Shown piece by piece: positions 38,351-51,719 of a stretch of 64,000 nucleotides of DNA (position 1 is its first letter; each line of letters starts with the position of its first letter). Position numbers and translations under genes: made by a program. Origin of the DNA: Plasmopara viticola (lineage: Eukaryota; Oomycota; Peronosporomycetes; Peronosporales; Peronosporaceae); the NCBI GenBank assembly GCA_001695595.3, contig MBPM02000178.1:1-64000 (forward strand). The letters are read 5' to 3'. The notes under the pieces are model-generated. The model worked only from the letters and a program-made list of their open reading frames with translations. It made no database searches and had not been told where the DNA came from.

Positions 38351-41300
38351 CGTCATTTCTTTCGGTCTAGACATGCACAGACGCAATAGAGCCACAACGC
38401 AGTGTACACGAATTTTTTTGACGCGCTGAGACGCTTTATGGCCACAGATACGTCCTTTCTTTCGGTCTTGACATGCACAGACGCAAGAGAGCCACAACGC
38501 AGTGTATGAGTACGCTTTCGAAGCTCTGAGACGCTGTATGGCCACAGATACGTCCTTGCTATCGGTCTAGACATGCCCAGACGCACAAGAGCCACAACGC
38601 AGTGTACACGCATTCTTTCGACGCGCTGAGACGCTAAATGGTTACAGATACGTCTTTTCTATCGGTCTAGACATGCACAGACGCAAGAGAGTCACATCGC
38701 AGTGTACACGCATTCTTTTGAAGCGCTTTGACGCTCTATGGCCAAAGATACGTCCTTTCTATCGGTCTAGACATGCACAGACATAGTTAAGCCACAACGC
38801 AGTGTACACACATTCTTTTGACGCGCTGAGACGCTATATGGCCACAGATACGCTCTTTCTATCGGTCTAGACATGCACCGACGTAGTTAAGCCACAACGC
38901 AGTGTATCAGCATACGTTTGAAGCGCTGAGACGCTAAATGGTTACAGATACGTCCTTGCTATCGGTCTAGATATGCACAGACGCAATAGAGCCACAACGC
39001 AGTGTATAAGCATACGTTCGGAGGGCTGAGACGCTGTATGGCCACAGATACATCCTTTCTATCGGTCTTGACATGCACAGACGTAGTTAAGCCACAACGC
39101 AGTGTACACGCTTCTTTTGACGCGCTGAGACGCTGAATGGTTACAGATACGTCCTTGCTATCGGTCTAGACATGCAAAGACGTAGTTAAGCCACAACGCA
39201 GTGTACACGCTTCTTTTGACGCGCTGAGACGCTGAATGGTTACAGATACGTCCTTGCTATCGGTCTAGACATGCATAGACGTAATTAAGCCACAACGCAG
39301 TGTACACGCATTCTTTTGACGCGCTGAGACGCTGTATGGCCACAGATACGTCTTTTTTATCGGTCTAGTCATGCACAGACGTAGTTAAGCCACAAACGCA
39401 GTGTACACGCATTTTTTTGACGCGCTGAGACGCGCTATGGCAACAGGATACGCCCTTTCTATCGGTATAGACATGCACAGACGCAATAGAGCCACAACGC
39501 AGTGTATAAGCATACTTTTGAAGCGCTGAGACGCTGTACGGCCACAGATACGTCCTTTCTTTCGGTCTAGACATCTATAGGCGTAGTTAAGCCACAACGC
39601 AGTGTATACGCATTTTTTTGACGAGCTGAGACGCTGAATGGTTACAGATACGTCATTTCTTTCGGTCTAGACATGCACAGACGCAATAGAGCCACAACGC
39701 AGTGTACAAGCATACTTTTGAAGCGCTGAGACACTGTATTGCCACAAATACGTCCTTTCTATCGGTCTAGACATGCACAGACGTAGTTAAGCCACAACGC
39801 AGTGTATAAGCATACGTTTGAAGCACTGAGACGCTGTATGGCCACAATTACGTCCTTTTTATTGGCCTAGACATGTACAGACGTAGTTAAGCCACAATGC
39901 AGTGTTCACGTATCTTTTTCACGAGCTGAGACGCTGAATGGTTACAGATACGTCCTTGCTATCAGTCTAGACATGCACAGACGCAATAGAGCCACAACGC
40001 AGTGTACACGCATTCTTTTGACGCGCGGAGACGCTCTATGGCCACAGATACGTCCTTTCTATCGGTCTAGACATGCACAGACGCAATAGAGTCACATCGC
40101 AGTGAATAAGCATACTTTTGAAGCGCTGAGATGCTGTATGCCAACCGATACGTCCTTTCTTTCAGTCTAGACATGCACAGACGCAATATAGCCACAACAT
40201 AGTGTACACGCAATCTTTTGAAGCGCTGAGACGCTGTATGGCCACAGATACGTAATTTCTTTCGGTCTAGACATGCACAGACGTAGTTAAGCCACAACGC
40301 AGTGTACACGCAATCGTTTGACGCGCCGAGACGCGCTATGGCCACAGATACGTCCTTTCTATCGGTCTAGACATGCACAGACGTAGTTAAGCCACAACGC
40401 AGTGTATAAGCATACTGTTGAAGCTGAGACGCCGTATGGCCACATATACGTCCTTTCTTTCGGTCTAGACATGCACAGATGCAAAAGAGCCACAACGTAG
40501 TGTATAAGCATTCTTTTGACGAGCTGAGACGCTGAATGGCTACAGATACGTCCTTGCTATCCGTCTATGCATGCATAGACGCAAAAGAGCCACAGCGCAG
40601 TGTACACGCATTCTTATGACAAGCTGAGACGCTGAATGGTTACAGATACCTCCTTGCTATCCGTCTAGACATGCATACACGCAATAGAGCCACAACGCAG
40701 TGTACACGCATTCTTTTGACGCGCTGAGACGCTGTATGGTCACAGATACGTCCTCTCTATCGGTCTAGACATGCACAGACGTAGTTAAGCCACAACGCAG
40801 TCTACACGCATTCTTTTAACGCGCTAAGACCCTGAATGGCCACAGATACGTCCTTTTTATCCGTCTAGACATGCACAGACGTAGTTAAGCCAAAACGCAG
40901 TGTACATGCATTCTTTTGACGAGCTGAGACGGTGAATGATTACAGATACGTCTTTGCTATCGGTCTAGACATTCACAGATGCAATAGAGCCACAACGCAG
41001 TGTACACGCATCTTCTTGAAGAGCTGAGACGCTGAATGGTTACAGATACGTCCTTTTTGTTGCTATAGACATGCACAGACGTAATTAAGCCACAACGCAG
41101 TGAAGACGCAATCTATTGACGAGCTGAGACGCTGAATAGTTACAGATACCTCATTTCTATCGGTCTAGACATTCACAGACGCGATAGAGCCACAACGCAG
41201 TGTATACGCTTTCTTTTGACGCGCTGAGACGCTAAATGGCCACCGAAACGTCATTTTTATCGGTTTAGACAGGTACACACGTAGTTTAGCCACCACGAAG

Positions 41301-43420
41301 TGTACATGCATTCTTTTGACGTGCTGAGACGCTGTATGGCCACAGATACGTTCTTGCTGTCGGTCTAGACATGCACAGACGCAAAAGAGCCACAACGCAC
41401 TGTATAAGCATACTTTTGAAGCGCTGAGACACTGTATGGCCACAGATACGTCCTTTCCATCGGTCTAGTCATGCACAGACGTAGTTAAGCCACAACGCAG
41501 TGTTCACGTATTTTTTTGACGAGCTGAGACGCTGAATGATTACAGATACGTCCTTTTTGTCAATCTAGACATGCACAGACGCAATAGAGCCACAACGCAG
41601 TGTACACGCATTCTTTTGACGCGCGGAGATACTCTATGGCGACAGATACGTCCTTTCTATCGGTCTAGACATGCACAGACGTAGTTAAGCCACAACGCAG
41701 TGTACACGCATTCTTTTAACGAGCTGAGACTCTGAATGGTTACAGATACGTCCTTGCTATCGGTCTAGACATGCACAGACACAACAGAGCCACAACGCAG
41801 TGTACACGCATTCTTTTGATGCACTGAGACGCTGTATGGCCACAATTACGTCCTTTTTATTGGTCTAGACATGTACAAACGTAGTTAAGCCAGAATGCAG
41901 TGTTCACGTATCTTTTTCACGAGCTGAGACGCCGAATGGTTACAGATACGTCCTTTCTATCAGTCTAGACATGCACAGACGCAATAGAGCCACAACGCTG
42001 TGTACACGCATTCTTTTGACGCGCGGAGACGCTCTATGGCCACAGATACGTTCTTTGTATCGGTCTAGACATGCACAGACGTAGTTAAGCCACAACGCAG
42101 TGTACACGCATTCTTTTAACGAGCTAAGACGCTGAATGGTTACGGATACGTCCTTTCTATCGGTCTAGACATGCACAGACACAACAGAGCCACAACGCAG
42201 TGTACACGCATTCTTTTGACGCACTGAGACGCTGTATGGCCACAATTACGTCCTTTTTATTGGTCTAGACATGTACAGAAGTAGTTATGCCACAACGCAG
42301 TGTACATGCATTCTTTTGACGTGCGGAGACGGTATATCGCCACAGATACGTCCTTGCTGTCGGTCTAGACATGCACAGACGCAAGCGAATTACAACGCAG
42401 TGTATAAGAATGCTTATGAAGCGCTGAGACGCTGTATGGCCACAGATACGTCCTTTCTATCGGTCTAGACATGCACAGACGCAATAGAGCCACAAGGCAG
42501 TGTACACGCATTCTTTTGACGCGCTGAGACGCTGTATGGCCACAATTACGTCCTTTTTATCGGTCTGGACATGCACACACGTTGTTAAGCCACAACGCAG
42601 TGTACGCGCATTCTTTTAACGAGCTGAGACGCTAAATGGTTACAGATACGTCCTTGCTATCGGTCTAGACATGCACAGACGCAATAGAGCCACAACGCTG
42701 TGTATAAGCATACTTCTGAAGCGCTGAGATGCTATATGTCCACAGATACGTCCTTTTTATCGGTCTAGACATGCACAGACGAAGTTAATCCACAGCGCAG
42801 TGTACACGCATTCTTTTGACGAGCTGAGATGCTGAATGGTTACGGATACGTCCTTTCTATCGGTCTAGACATGCACAGACGTAGTAAAGCCACAACGAAG
42901 TGTAAAAGCATTCTTTTGACGCTCTGAAACGCTGTATTTCCACAGATACGTCCTTTCTTTCGATCTAGACATGCACAGACGCACGAGAGCAACAACGCAG
43001 TGTATAAGCATACTTTTGAAGCGCTGAGACGCTGAATGGCCACATTTACGTCCTTTCTTTCGATCCAGACAAGCACAGACGTAGTTAAGCCACAACGCAG
43101 TGTATAAGCATACGTTTGAAGCGCTGAGACGCTGTATGGTCACCGATACGTCTTTTCTATCGGTCTACACATGCACAGACGTAGTTAAGCCACAACGCAG
43201 TGTACGCGCATTATTTTGACGCGCTGAGATGCGCTCTGGCCACAGATACGTCTTTTCTATCGGTCTAGACATGCACAGACGTAGTTAAGCCACAACGCAA
43301 TGTACATGCATTCTTTTGACGAGCTGAGACACTGAATGGTTACAGATACGTCCTTTTTATCGGTCTAGACATGCACAGACGCAATAAGCCACAAGGCAGT
43401 GTACATGCATTCTTTTGACG

Positions 43421-44350
43421 CTCTGAGACCCTGAATGGCCACAGATACGTCCTTTGTATCGGTCTAGACATGCACAGACGTAGTTAAGCTACAATGCAGT
43501 GTATAAGCATACTTTTGAAGCGCTGAGACGCTGTATGGCCACAGATACGTCCTTTCTTTCGGTCTAGACATGCACAGGCGTAGTTAAGCCACAACGTAGT
43601 GTATAAGCATTCTTTTGACGCGCTGAGACGCGCTATGGCCACAGATACGTCCTTGCTATCGGTCTAGACATGCACAGACGCAATAGAGCCACAAGGCAGT
43701 GTACACGCATTCTTTTGACGCGCGGAGACGCTATATGGCCACAGATACGTCCTTTCTATCTAGACATGCATAGGCGTAGTTAATCCGCAACGTAGTGTAT
43801 AAGCATTCTTTTGACGCGCTGAGACGCCTTATGACCACAGATACGTCCTTGCTATCGGTCTAGACATGCACAGACGCAATAGAATCACAACGCAGTGTAC
43901 ATGCATTCTTTTGACGCTCTGAGACCCTGAATGGCCACAGATACGTCCTTTGTATCGGTCTAGACATGCACAGACGTAGTTAAGCTACAATGCAGTGTAT
44001 AAGCATACTTTTGAAGCGCTGAGACGCTGTATGGCCACAGATACGTCCTTTCTTTCGGTCTAGACATGCACAGGCGTAGTAAAGCCACAACGTAGTGTAT
44101 AAGCATTCTTTTGACGCGCTGAGACGCGCTATGGCCACAGATACGTCCTTGCTATCGGTCTAGACATGCACAGACGCAATAGAGCCACAAGGCAGTGTAC
44201 ACGCATTCTTTTGACGCGCGGAGACGCTATATGGCCACAGATACGTCCTTTCTATCTAGACATGCATAGGCGTAGTTAATCCGCAACGTAGTGTATAAGC
44301 ATTCTTTTGACGCGCTGAGACGCCTTATGACCACAGATACGTCCTTGCTA
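43421..44350. repeat. 496-bp (5-mer) tandem duplication
   Basis: Copies at 43,421-43,916 and 43,917 to about 44,350 start at 'ctctgagaccctgaatgg'. They share a 4-bp deletion (ctttctatctagac, lacking cggt), 'taatccgcaacg' and 'gacgccttatgaccac'. The deletion explains 496 rather than 500 bp. Confidence 0.9.
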
Positions 44351-45519
44351 TCGATCTAGACATGCACAGACGCACGAGAGCAACAACGCAGTGTATAAGC
44401 ATAGATTTGAAGCGCTGAGACGCTGTATGGTCACCGATACGTCTTTTCTATCGGTCTACACATGCACAGACGTAGTTAAGCCACAACGCAGTGTACGCGC
44501 ATTATTTTGACGCGCTGAGACGCGCTATGGCCACAGATACGTCCTTTCTATCGGTCTAGACATGCACAGATGTAGTTAAGCCACAACGCAGTGTACATGC
44601 ATTCTTTTGATGAGCTGAGACACTGAATGGTTACAGATACGTCCTTTGTATCGGTCTAGACATGCACAGACGTAGTTAAGCCACAATGCAGTGTATAAGC
44701 ATACTTTTGAAGCGCTGAGACGCTGTATGACCACCGATACGTCCTTTCTTTCGATCTAGACATGCACAGACGCAATTGAGCCACAACGCAGTGTAAAAGC
44801 ATACTTATGACGCGCTGAGACTCTGTATGGCCACAGATACGTCCTTTCTTTCAGTCTATACAAAACAGACGTAGTTAAGCCACAACGAAGTGTATAAACA
44901 TTCTTTTGACGCGCTGAGACGCTGTATGGCCACATATACGTCCTTTCAATCGGTCTAGACATGCACAGACGCAAGAGAGCCACAACGCACTGTATAAGCA
45001 TATTTTTAAGCGCTGAGACGCTGTATGGCCACAGATACGTCCTTTCTATCGGTCTAGACATGCACAGACGTAGTTAAGCCACAACGCAGTGTACATGCAT
45101 TCTTTTGACGAGCTGAGACACTGAATGGTTACAGATACGTCCTTTATTTCGGTCAAGACATGCACAGACGCAATAAGCCACAACGCAGTGTATAAGCATA
45201 CGTTTGAAGCGCTGAGACGCTGTATGGCCACCGATACGTCTTTTCTATCGGTCTACACATGCACAGACGAAGTTAAGCCACAACGCAGTGTACGCGCATT
45301 ATTTTGACGCGCTGAGACGTGCTATGGCCACAGATACGTCCTTTCTATCGGTCTAGACATGCACAGATGTTGTTAAGCTACAACGCAGTGTACATGCATT
45401 CTTTTGACGAGCTGAGACACTGAATGGTTACAGATACGTCCTTTTTATCGGTCTAGACATGCACAGACGCAATAAGCCACAACGCAGTGTATAAGCATAA
45501 TTTAGAAGCGCTGAGACGC

Positions 45520-46060
45520 TGTATGGCCACTAATACGTCCTGTATATCCGTCTAGAGATGCACAGACTTAGTTAAGCCACAACGCAGTGTATAAGAATTC
45601 TTTTGACGCGCTGAGACGCTCTATGGCCACAGATACGTCCTTCCTATTGGTCTAGACATGCACAGACGCAATAGAGCCACAACGCAGAGTTAAAGCATTC
45701 TTTTGAAGCGCTGAGACGCTGTATGGCTACCGATACGTCGTTTCTATCGGTCTAGACATGCACAGACGTAGTTAAGCCACAACGCAGTGTATAAGCATAC
45801 TTATGACGCGCTAAGACGCTGTATGGACACAGATACGTCCTTTCTTTCAGTCTAGACATTACAGACGTATTTAAGCCACAACGAAGTGTATAAACATTCT
45901 TTTGACGCGCTGAGACGCTGTATGGCCACAGATACGTCCTTTCAATCGGTCTAGACATGCACAGACGCAAGAGAGCCACAACGTAGTGTATAAGCGTACT
46001 TTAGAAGCGCTGAGACGCTGTATGACCACCGATACGTCCTTTCTTTCGATCTAGACATGC
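45520..46060. repeat. Seed block copied to 48,120-48,660
   Basis: Shares with 48,120-48,660 the private 'tgtatatccgtctagag' (45,541 and 48,140; offset 2,599 bp), 'cacagacttagttaagc', 'ttcctattggtc' and the first trimer of the right-hand type. It links the divergent zone to the start of the trimer array. Confidence 0.87.
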
Positions 46061-47320
46061 ACAGACGTAGTAAGGCCACAACCAAGTGTTCACGGATACT
46101 TTTGACGCGCTGAGAAGTTATACGGTCCCAGATACGTCCTTTCTACCGGTCTAGACATGCATAGACGCAATAGAGCCATAACGCAGTGTACACGCATTGA
46201 TTTGACGCGCTGAGACGCTTTATGGCCACAGATACGTCCCTGCTATTGGTCTAGAAATGCACAAAAATAGTTAAGCCACAACGCAGTGTACACGCATTCT
46301 TTTGACGCTCTGAGACCCTGAATCGCCACAGATACGTCCTTTTTATCATTCTAGACATGCACAGTAGTAGTTACCACACAAACTAGTGTGCACGCATTGT
46401 TTTGACGCGCTGAGACGCTGAATGGCCACTGATACGTCCTCCATATCGCTCTAGACATGCACAGACGTAGTTAAGCCACAATGCAGTGTATAAGCATACT
46501 TTTGAAGCGCTGAGACGCTGTATGGACACAGATACGTCCTTTCTTTCGGTCTAGACATACACAGGCGTAGTTAAGCCACAACGTAGTGTATAAGCATTCT
46601 TTTGACGCGCTGAGACGCGCTATGGCCACAGATACGTCCTTGCTATCGGTCTAGACATGCACAGACGCAATAGAATCACAACGCAGTGTACATGTATTCT
46701 TTTGACGCGCTGACACGCTGTATGGCCACAGATACGTCCTTTCTTTCGGTCTAGACATGCACAGACGTAGTTATGCCACAACGCAGTGTACACGCATTCT
46801 TTTGACGCGCTGAGACGCTATATGGCCACGGATACGTCCTTTCTATCGGTCTACACATGCACAGACGTAGTGAAGCCACAACGCAGTGTATGAGCATACA
46901 TTTGAAGCGCTGAGACGCTGGATGGCCACCAACACGTCCTTTCTTTCGGTCTAGACATACACAGACGTAGTTAAGCCACAACGAAGTGTATAAGCATTCT
47001 TTTGACGCGCTGAGACGCTGTATTGCCACAGATACGTCCTTTCCATCGGTCTAGACATGCACAGACTTAATTAAGCCACAACGCAGTGTACACGCAATCT
47101 TTTGACGAGCTGAGACGCTGAATGGCCAAAGATACGTCCCTTTTATCGGTCTAGACATGCACAGACGTAGTCAAGCCACAATCCAGCGTACACGCATTCT
47201 TTTGACGCGCTGAGACGCTGTATGGCCACAGATACGTCATTTCTATCAATTTAGACATTCTCAGACGCAGTTAAGCCACAACGCAGTGTAAAAGCATACT
47301 TTTGACGCGCTGAGACGCTG

Positions 47321-47970
47321 TTTGGCCACAGATACGTCCTTTTTATCGGTCTAGACATGCACAGACGTTGTTAAGCCACAACGCAGCGTACACGCATTCT
47401 TTTGACGAGCTGAGACGCTGAATGGCCACAGATACGTCCTTTCTATCAGTCCAGACATGCACAGATGTAGTTGAGCCACATCGCGGTGTTAACGCATTCT
47501 TTTGAAGCTATGAGACGGTGTATGGCCACAGATACGTCCTTCCTTTCCGTGTAGACATGAACAGACGTAGTTAAGCCACAACGAAGTGTACACGCAATCT
47601 TTTGACGCGCTGAGACGCGCTATGGCCACAGATACGTCCTTTCTATCGGTCTAGACATGCACAGACTCTATAGAGCCATAACGCAGTGTATAAGCATACT
47701 TTTGAAGCGCTGAGACGCTGTATGGCCACAGATACGTCCTTTTTATCGGTCTAGACATGCACAGACGTTGTTAAGCCACAACGCAGTGTACACGCATTCT
47801 TTTGACGAGCTGAGACGCTGAATGGCCACAGATACGTCCTTTCTATCAGTCCAGACATGCACAGACGTAGTTGAGCCACATCGCGGTGTTAACGCATTCT
47901 TTTGAAGCTATGAGACGGTGTATGGCCACAGATACGTCCTTTCTTTCCGTGTAGACATGAACAGACGTAG
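47321..47970. repeat. 400-bp (4-mer) duplication
   Basis: 47,321-47,570 and 47,721-47,970 share 'cacatcgcggtgttaacg', 'gaagctatgagacggtg' and 'ttccgtgtagacatgaacag' at an offset of exactly 400 bp. They differ by few bases (cagatg/cagacg, tcctttcc/tctttcc). Confidence 0.9.
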
Positions 47971-50900
47971 TTAAGCCACAACGAAATGTAAAAACATTCT
48001 TTTGATGCGCTGAGACGCTCTATGGCCACCGATACGTCCTTTCTACCGGTCTAGACATGCACAAACGCATTAGAGCCACAACGTAGAGTACAAGCATTCT
48101 TTTGAAGCGATGAGACGCTGTATGGCCACAAATACGTCCTGTATATCCGTCTAGAGATGCACAGACTTAGTTAAGCCACAACACAGTGTATAAGAATTCG
48201 TTTGACGCGCTGAGACGCTCTATGGCCACAGATACGTCCTTCCTATTGGTCTAGACATGCACAGACGCAATAGAGCCACAACGCAGAGTAAAAGCATTCT
48301 TTTGAAGCGCTGAGACGCTGTATGGCTACCGATACGTCGTTTCTATCGGTCTAGACATGCACAGACGTAGTTAAGCCACAACGCAGTGTATAAGCATACT
48401 TATGACGCGCTGAGACGCTGTATGGACACAGATACGTCCTTTCTTTCAGTCTAGACATCACAGACGTAGTTAAGCCACAACGAAGTGTATAAACATTCTT
48501 TTGACGCGCTGAGACGCTGTATGGCCACAGATACGTCCTTTCAATCGGTCTAGACATGCACAGACGCAAGAGAGCCACAACGTAGTGTATAAGCATACTT
48601 TAGAAGCGCTGAGACGCTGTATGACCACCGATACGTCCTTTCTTTCGATCTAGACATGCACAGACGCAATTGAGCCACAACGCAGTGTATAAGCATACTT
48701 ATGACGCGCTGAGACGCTGTATGGCCACAGATACGTCCTTTCTTTCAGTCTATACAAAACAGACGTAGTTAAGCCACAACGAAGTGTATAAACATTCTTT
48801 TGACGCGCTGAGACGCTGTATGGCCACAGATACGTATTTTCAATCGGTCTGGACATGCACAGACGCAAGAGAGCCACAACGTAGTGTATAAGCATACTTT
48901 AGAAGCGCTGAGACGCTGTATGACCACCGATACGTCCTTTTTTTCGATCTAGACATGCACAGACGCAATTGAGCCACAACGCAGTGTAAAAGCATACTTT
49001 TGAAGCGCTGAGACGCTGTATGGCCACAGATACGTCCTTTCTTTCGGTCTAGACATGCACAGACGTAGTTAAGCCACAACGCAGTGTATAAGCATACTTA
49101 TGACGCGCTGAGACGCTGTATGGACACAGATACGTCCTTTCTTTCAGTCTAGACATCACAGACGTAGTTAAGCCACAACGAAGTGTATAAACATTCTTTT
49201 GACGCGCTGAGACGCTGTATGGCCACAGATACGTCCTTTCAATCGGTCTAGACATGCACAGACGCAAGAGAGCCACAACGTAGTGTATAAGCATACTTTA
49301 GAAGCGCAGAGACGCTGTATGACCACGATACGTCCTTTCTTTCGATCTAGACATGCACAGACGCAATTGAGCCACAACGCAGTGTATAAGCATACTTATG
49401 ACGCGCTGAGACTCTGTATGGCCACAGATACGTCCTTTCTTTCAGTCTATACAAAACAGACGTAGTTAAGCCACAACGAAGTGTATAAACATTCTTTTGG
49501 CGCGCTGAGACGCTCTATGGCCACAGATACGTCCTTTCAATCGGTCTAAACATTCACAGACGTAAAAGAGCTACAACGCAGTGTATAAGCATACTTTTGA
49601 AGCACTGAGACGCTGAATGGCCACAGATACGTCCTTTCTTTCGATCTAGACATGCACAGACGTAGTTAAGCCACAACGCAGTGTATAAGCATACTTATGA
49701 CGCGCTGAGACGCTGACTGGCCACAGATACGTCCTTTCTTTCAGTCTATACAAAACAGACGTAGTTAAGCCACAGCGAAGTGTATAAACATTCTTTCGAC
49801 GCGCTGAGACGCTGTATGGCCACAGATACGTCCTTTCAATCGGTCTAGACATGCACAGGCGCAAGAGAGCCACAACGTAGTGTATAAGCATACTTTAGAA
49901 GCGCTGAGACGCTGTATGACCACCGATACGTCCTTTCTTTCGATCTAGACATGCACAGACGCAATTGAGCCACAACGCAGTGTATAAGCATACTTATGAC
50001 GCGCTGAGACTCTGTATGGCCACAGATACGTCCTTTCTTTCAGTCTATACAAAACAGACGTAGTTAAGCCACAACGAAGTGTATAAACATTCTTTTGGCG
50101 CGCTGAGACGCTCTATGGCCACAGATACGTCCTTTCAATCGGTCTAAACATTCACAGACGTAAAAGAGCTACAACGCAGTGTATAAGCATACTTTTGAAG
50201 CACTGAGACGCTGAATGGCCACAGATACGTCCTTTCTTTCGATCTAGACATGCACAGACGTAGTTAAGCCACAACGCAGTGTATAAGCATACTTATGACG
50301 CGCTGAGACGCTGACTGGCCACAGATACGTCCTTTCTTTCAGTCTATAAAAAACAGACGTAGTTAAGCCACAACGAAGTGTATAAACATTCTTTTGGCGC
50401 GCTGAGACGCTCTATGGCCACAGATACGTCCTTTCAATCGGTCTAAACATTCACAGACGTAATAGAGCTACAACGCAGTGTATAAGCATACTTTTGAAGC
50501 ACTGAGACGCTGAATGGCCACAGATACGTCCTTTCTTTCGATCTAGACATGCACAGACGTAGTTAAGCCACAACGCAGTGTATAAGCATACTTATGACGC
50601 GCTGAGACGCTGACTGGCCACAGATACGTCCTTTCTTTCAGTCTATAAAAAACAGACGTAGTTAAGCCACAACGAAGTGTATAAACATTCTTTTGGCGCG
50701 CTGAGACGCTCTATGGCCACAGATACGTCCTTTCAATCGGTCTAAACATTCACAGACGTAATAGAGCTACAACGCAGTGTATAAGCATACTTTTGAAGCA
50801 CTGAGACGCTGAATGGCCACAGATACGTCCTTTCTTTCGATCTAGACATGCACAGACGTAGTTAAGCCACAACGCAGTGTATAAGCATACTTATGACGCG

Positions 50901-51719
50901 CTGAGACGCTGAATGGCCACAGATACGTCCTTTCTTTCAGTCTATACAAAACAGACGTAGTTAAGCCACAGCGAAGTGTATAAACATTCTTTCGACGCGC
51001 TGAGACGCTGTATGGCCACAGATACGTCCTTTCAATCGGTCTAGACATGCACAGACGCAAGAGAGCCACAACGTAGTGTATAAGCATACTTTAGAAGCGC
51101 TGAGACGCTGTATGACAACCGATACGTCCTTTCTTTCGATCTAGACATGCACAGACGCAATTGAGCCACAACGCAGTGTATAAGCATACTTATGACGCGC
51201 TGAGACTCTGTATGGCCACAGATACGTCCTTTCTTTCAGTCTATACAAAACAGACGTAGTTAAGCCACAACGAAGTGTATAAACATTCTTTTGGCGCGCT
51301 GAGACGCTCTATGGCCACAGATACGTCCTTTCAATCGGTCTAAACATTCACAGACGTAAAAGAGCTACAACGCAGTGTATAAGCATACTTTTGAAGCACT
51401 GAGACGCTGAATGGCCACAGATACGTCCTTTCTTTCGATCTAGACATGCACAGACGTAGTTAAGCCACAACGCAGTGTATAAGCATACTTATGACGCGCT
51501 GAGACGCTGACTGGCCACAGATACGTCCTTTCTTTCAGTCTATACAAAACAGACGTAGTTAAGCCACAGCGAAGTGTATAAACATTCTTTTGGCGCGCTG
51601 AGACGCTTTATGGCCACAGATACGTCCTTTCAATCGGTCTAAACATTCACAGACGCAATAGAGCTACAACGCAGTGTATAAGCATACTTTTGAAGCACTG
51701 AGACGCGGAATGGCCACAG

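Larger units (their letters stand above)
35341..39640. repeat. Short-HOR domain with a broken 12-mer duplication
   Basis: The marker 'gacgcggaatggccac' recurs near 35,424, 35,821 and 36,720. Block 37,640-38,336 matches 38,840-39,550, sharing 'catacgttcggagggctgag' (37,801 and 39,011), two one-base-short 'cacgcttcttttgacg' monomers and 'gcaacaggatacgccc'. The offset of 1,210 instead of 1,200 is due mainly to the out-of-register junction at 38,336. Confidence 0.85.
39641..48050. repeat. Divergent, mainly monomeric zone
   Basis: Copies here differ most from the consensus and from each other (for example 'gtgttcacgtatctttttc' at 39,903 and 41,902, 'agcgaattacaacg' at 42,384, 'agtagtagttaccacacaaac' region at 46,365). 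Long HORs are absent; only a 5-mer and a 4-mer duplication and one seed of the right-hand trimer are seen. In well-studied satellites such layers are older than neighbouring homogenised HOR blocks; applying that here is inference. Confidence 0.75.

Noticed and set aside
42950..42980. CENP-B box in the 'ttcggtctagacatg' variant
   Set aside because: Against the mammalian CENP-B core pattern (TTCG, four bases, A, two bases, CGGG) the variant fits TTCG and the A but has CATG for CGGG. It occurs in a minority of monomers; most have tatcgg or ttcgat. A chance resemblance is more likely.
45530..45560. TATA-like promoter at 'tgtatatccg'
   Set aside because: It is one of many small variants of module 2, occurs only in a duplicated seed block and has no associated coding or RNA feature.
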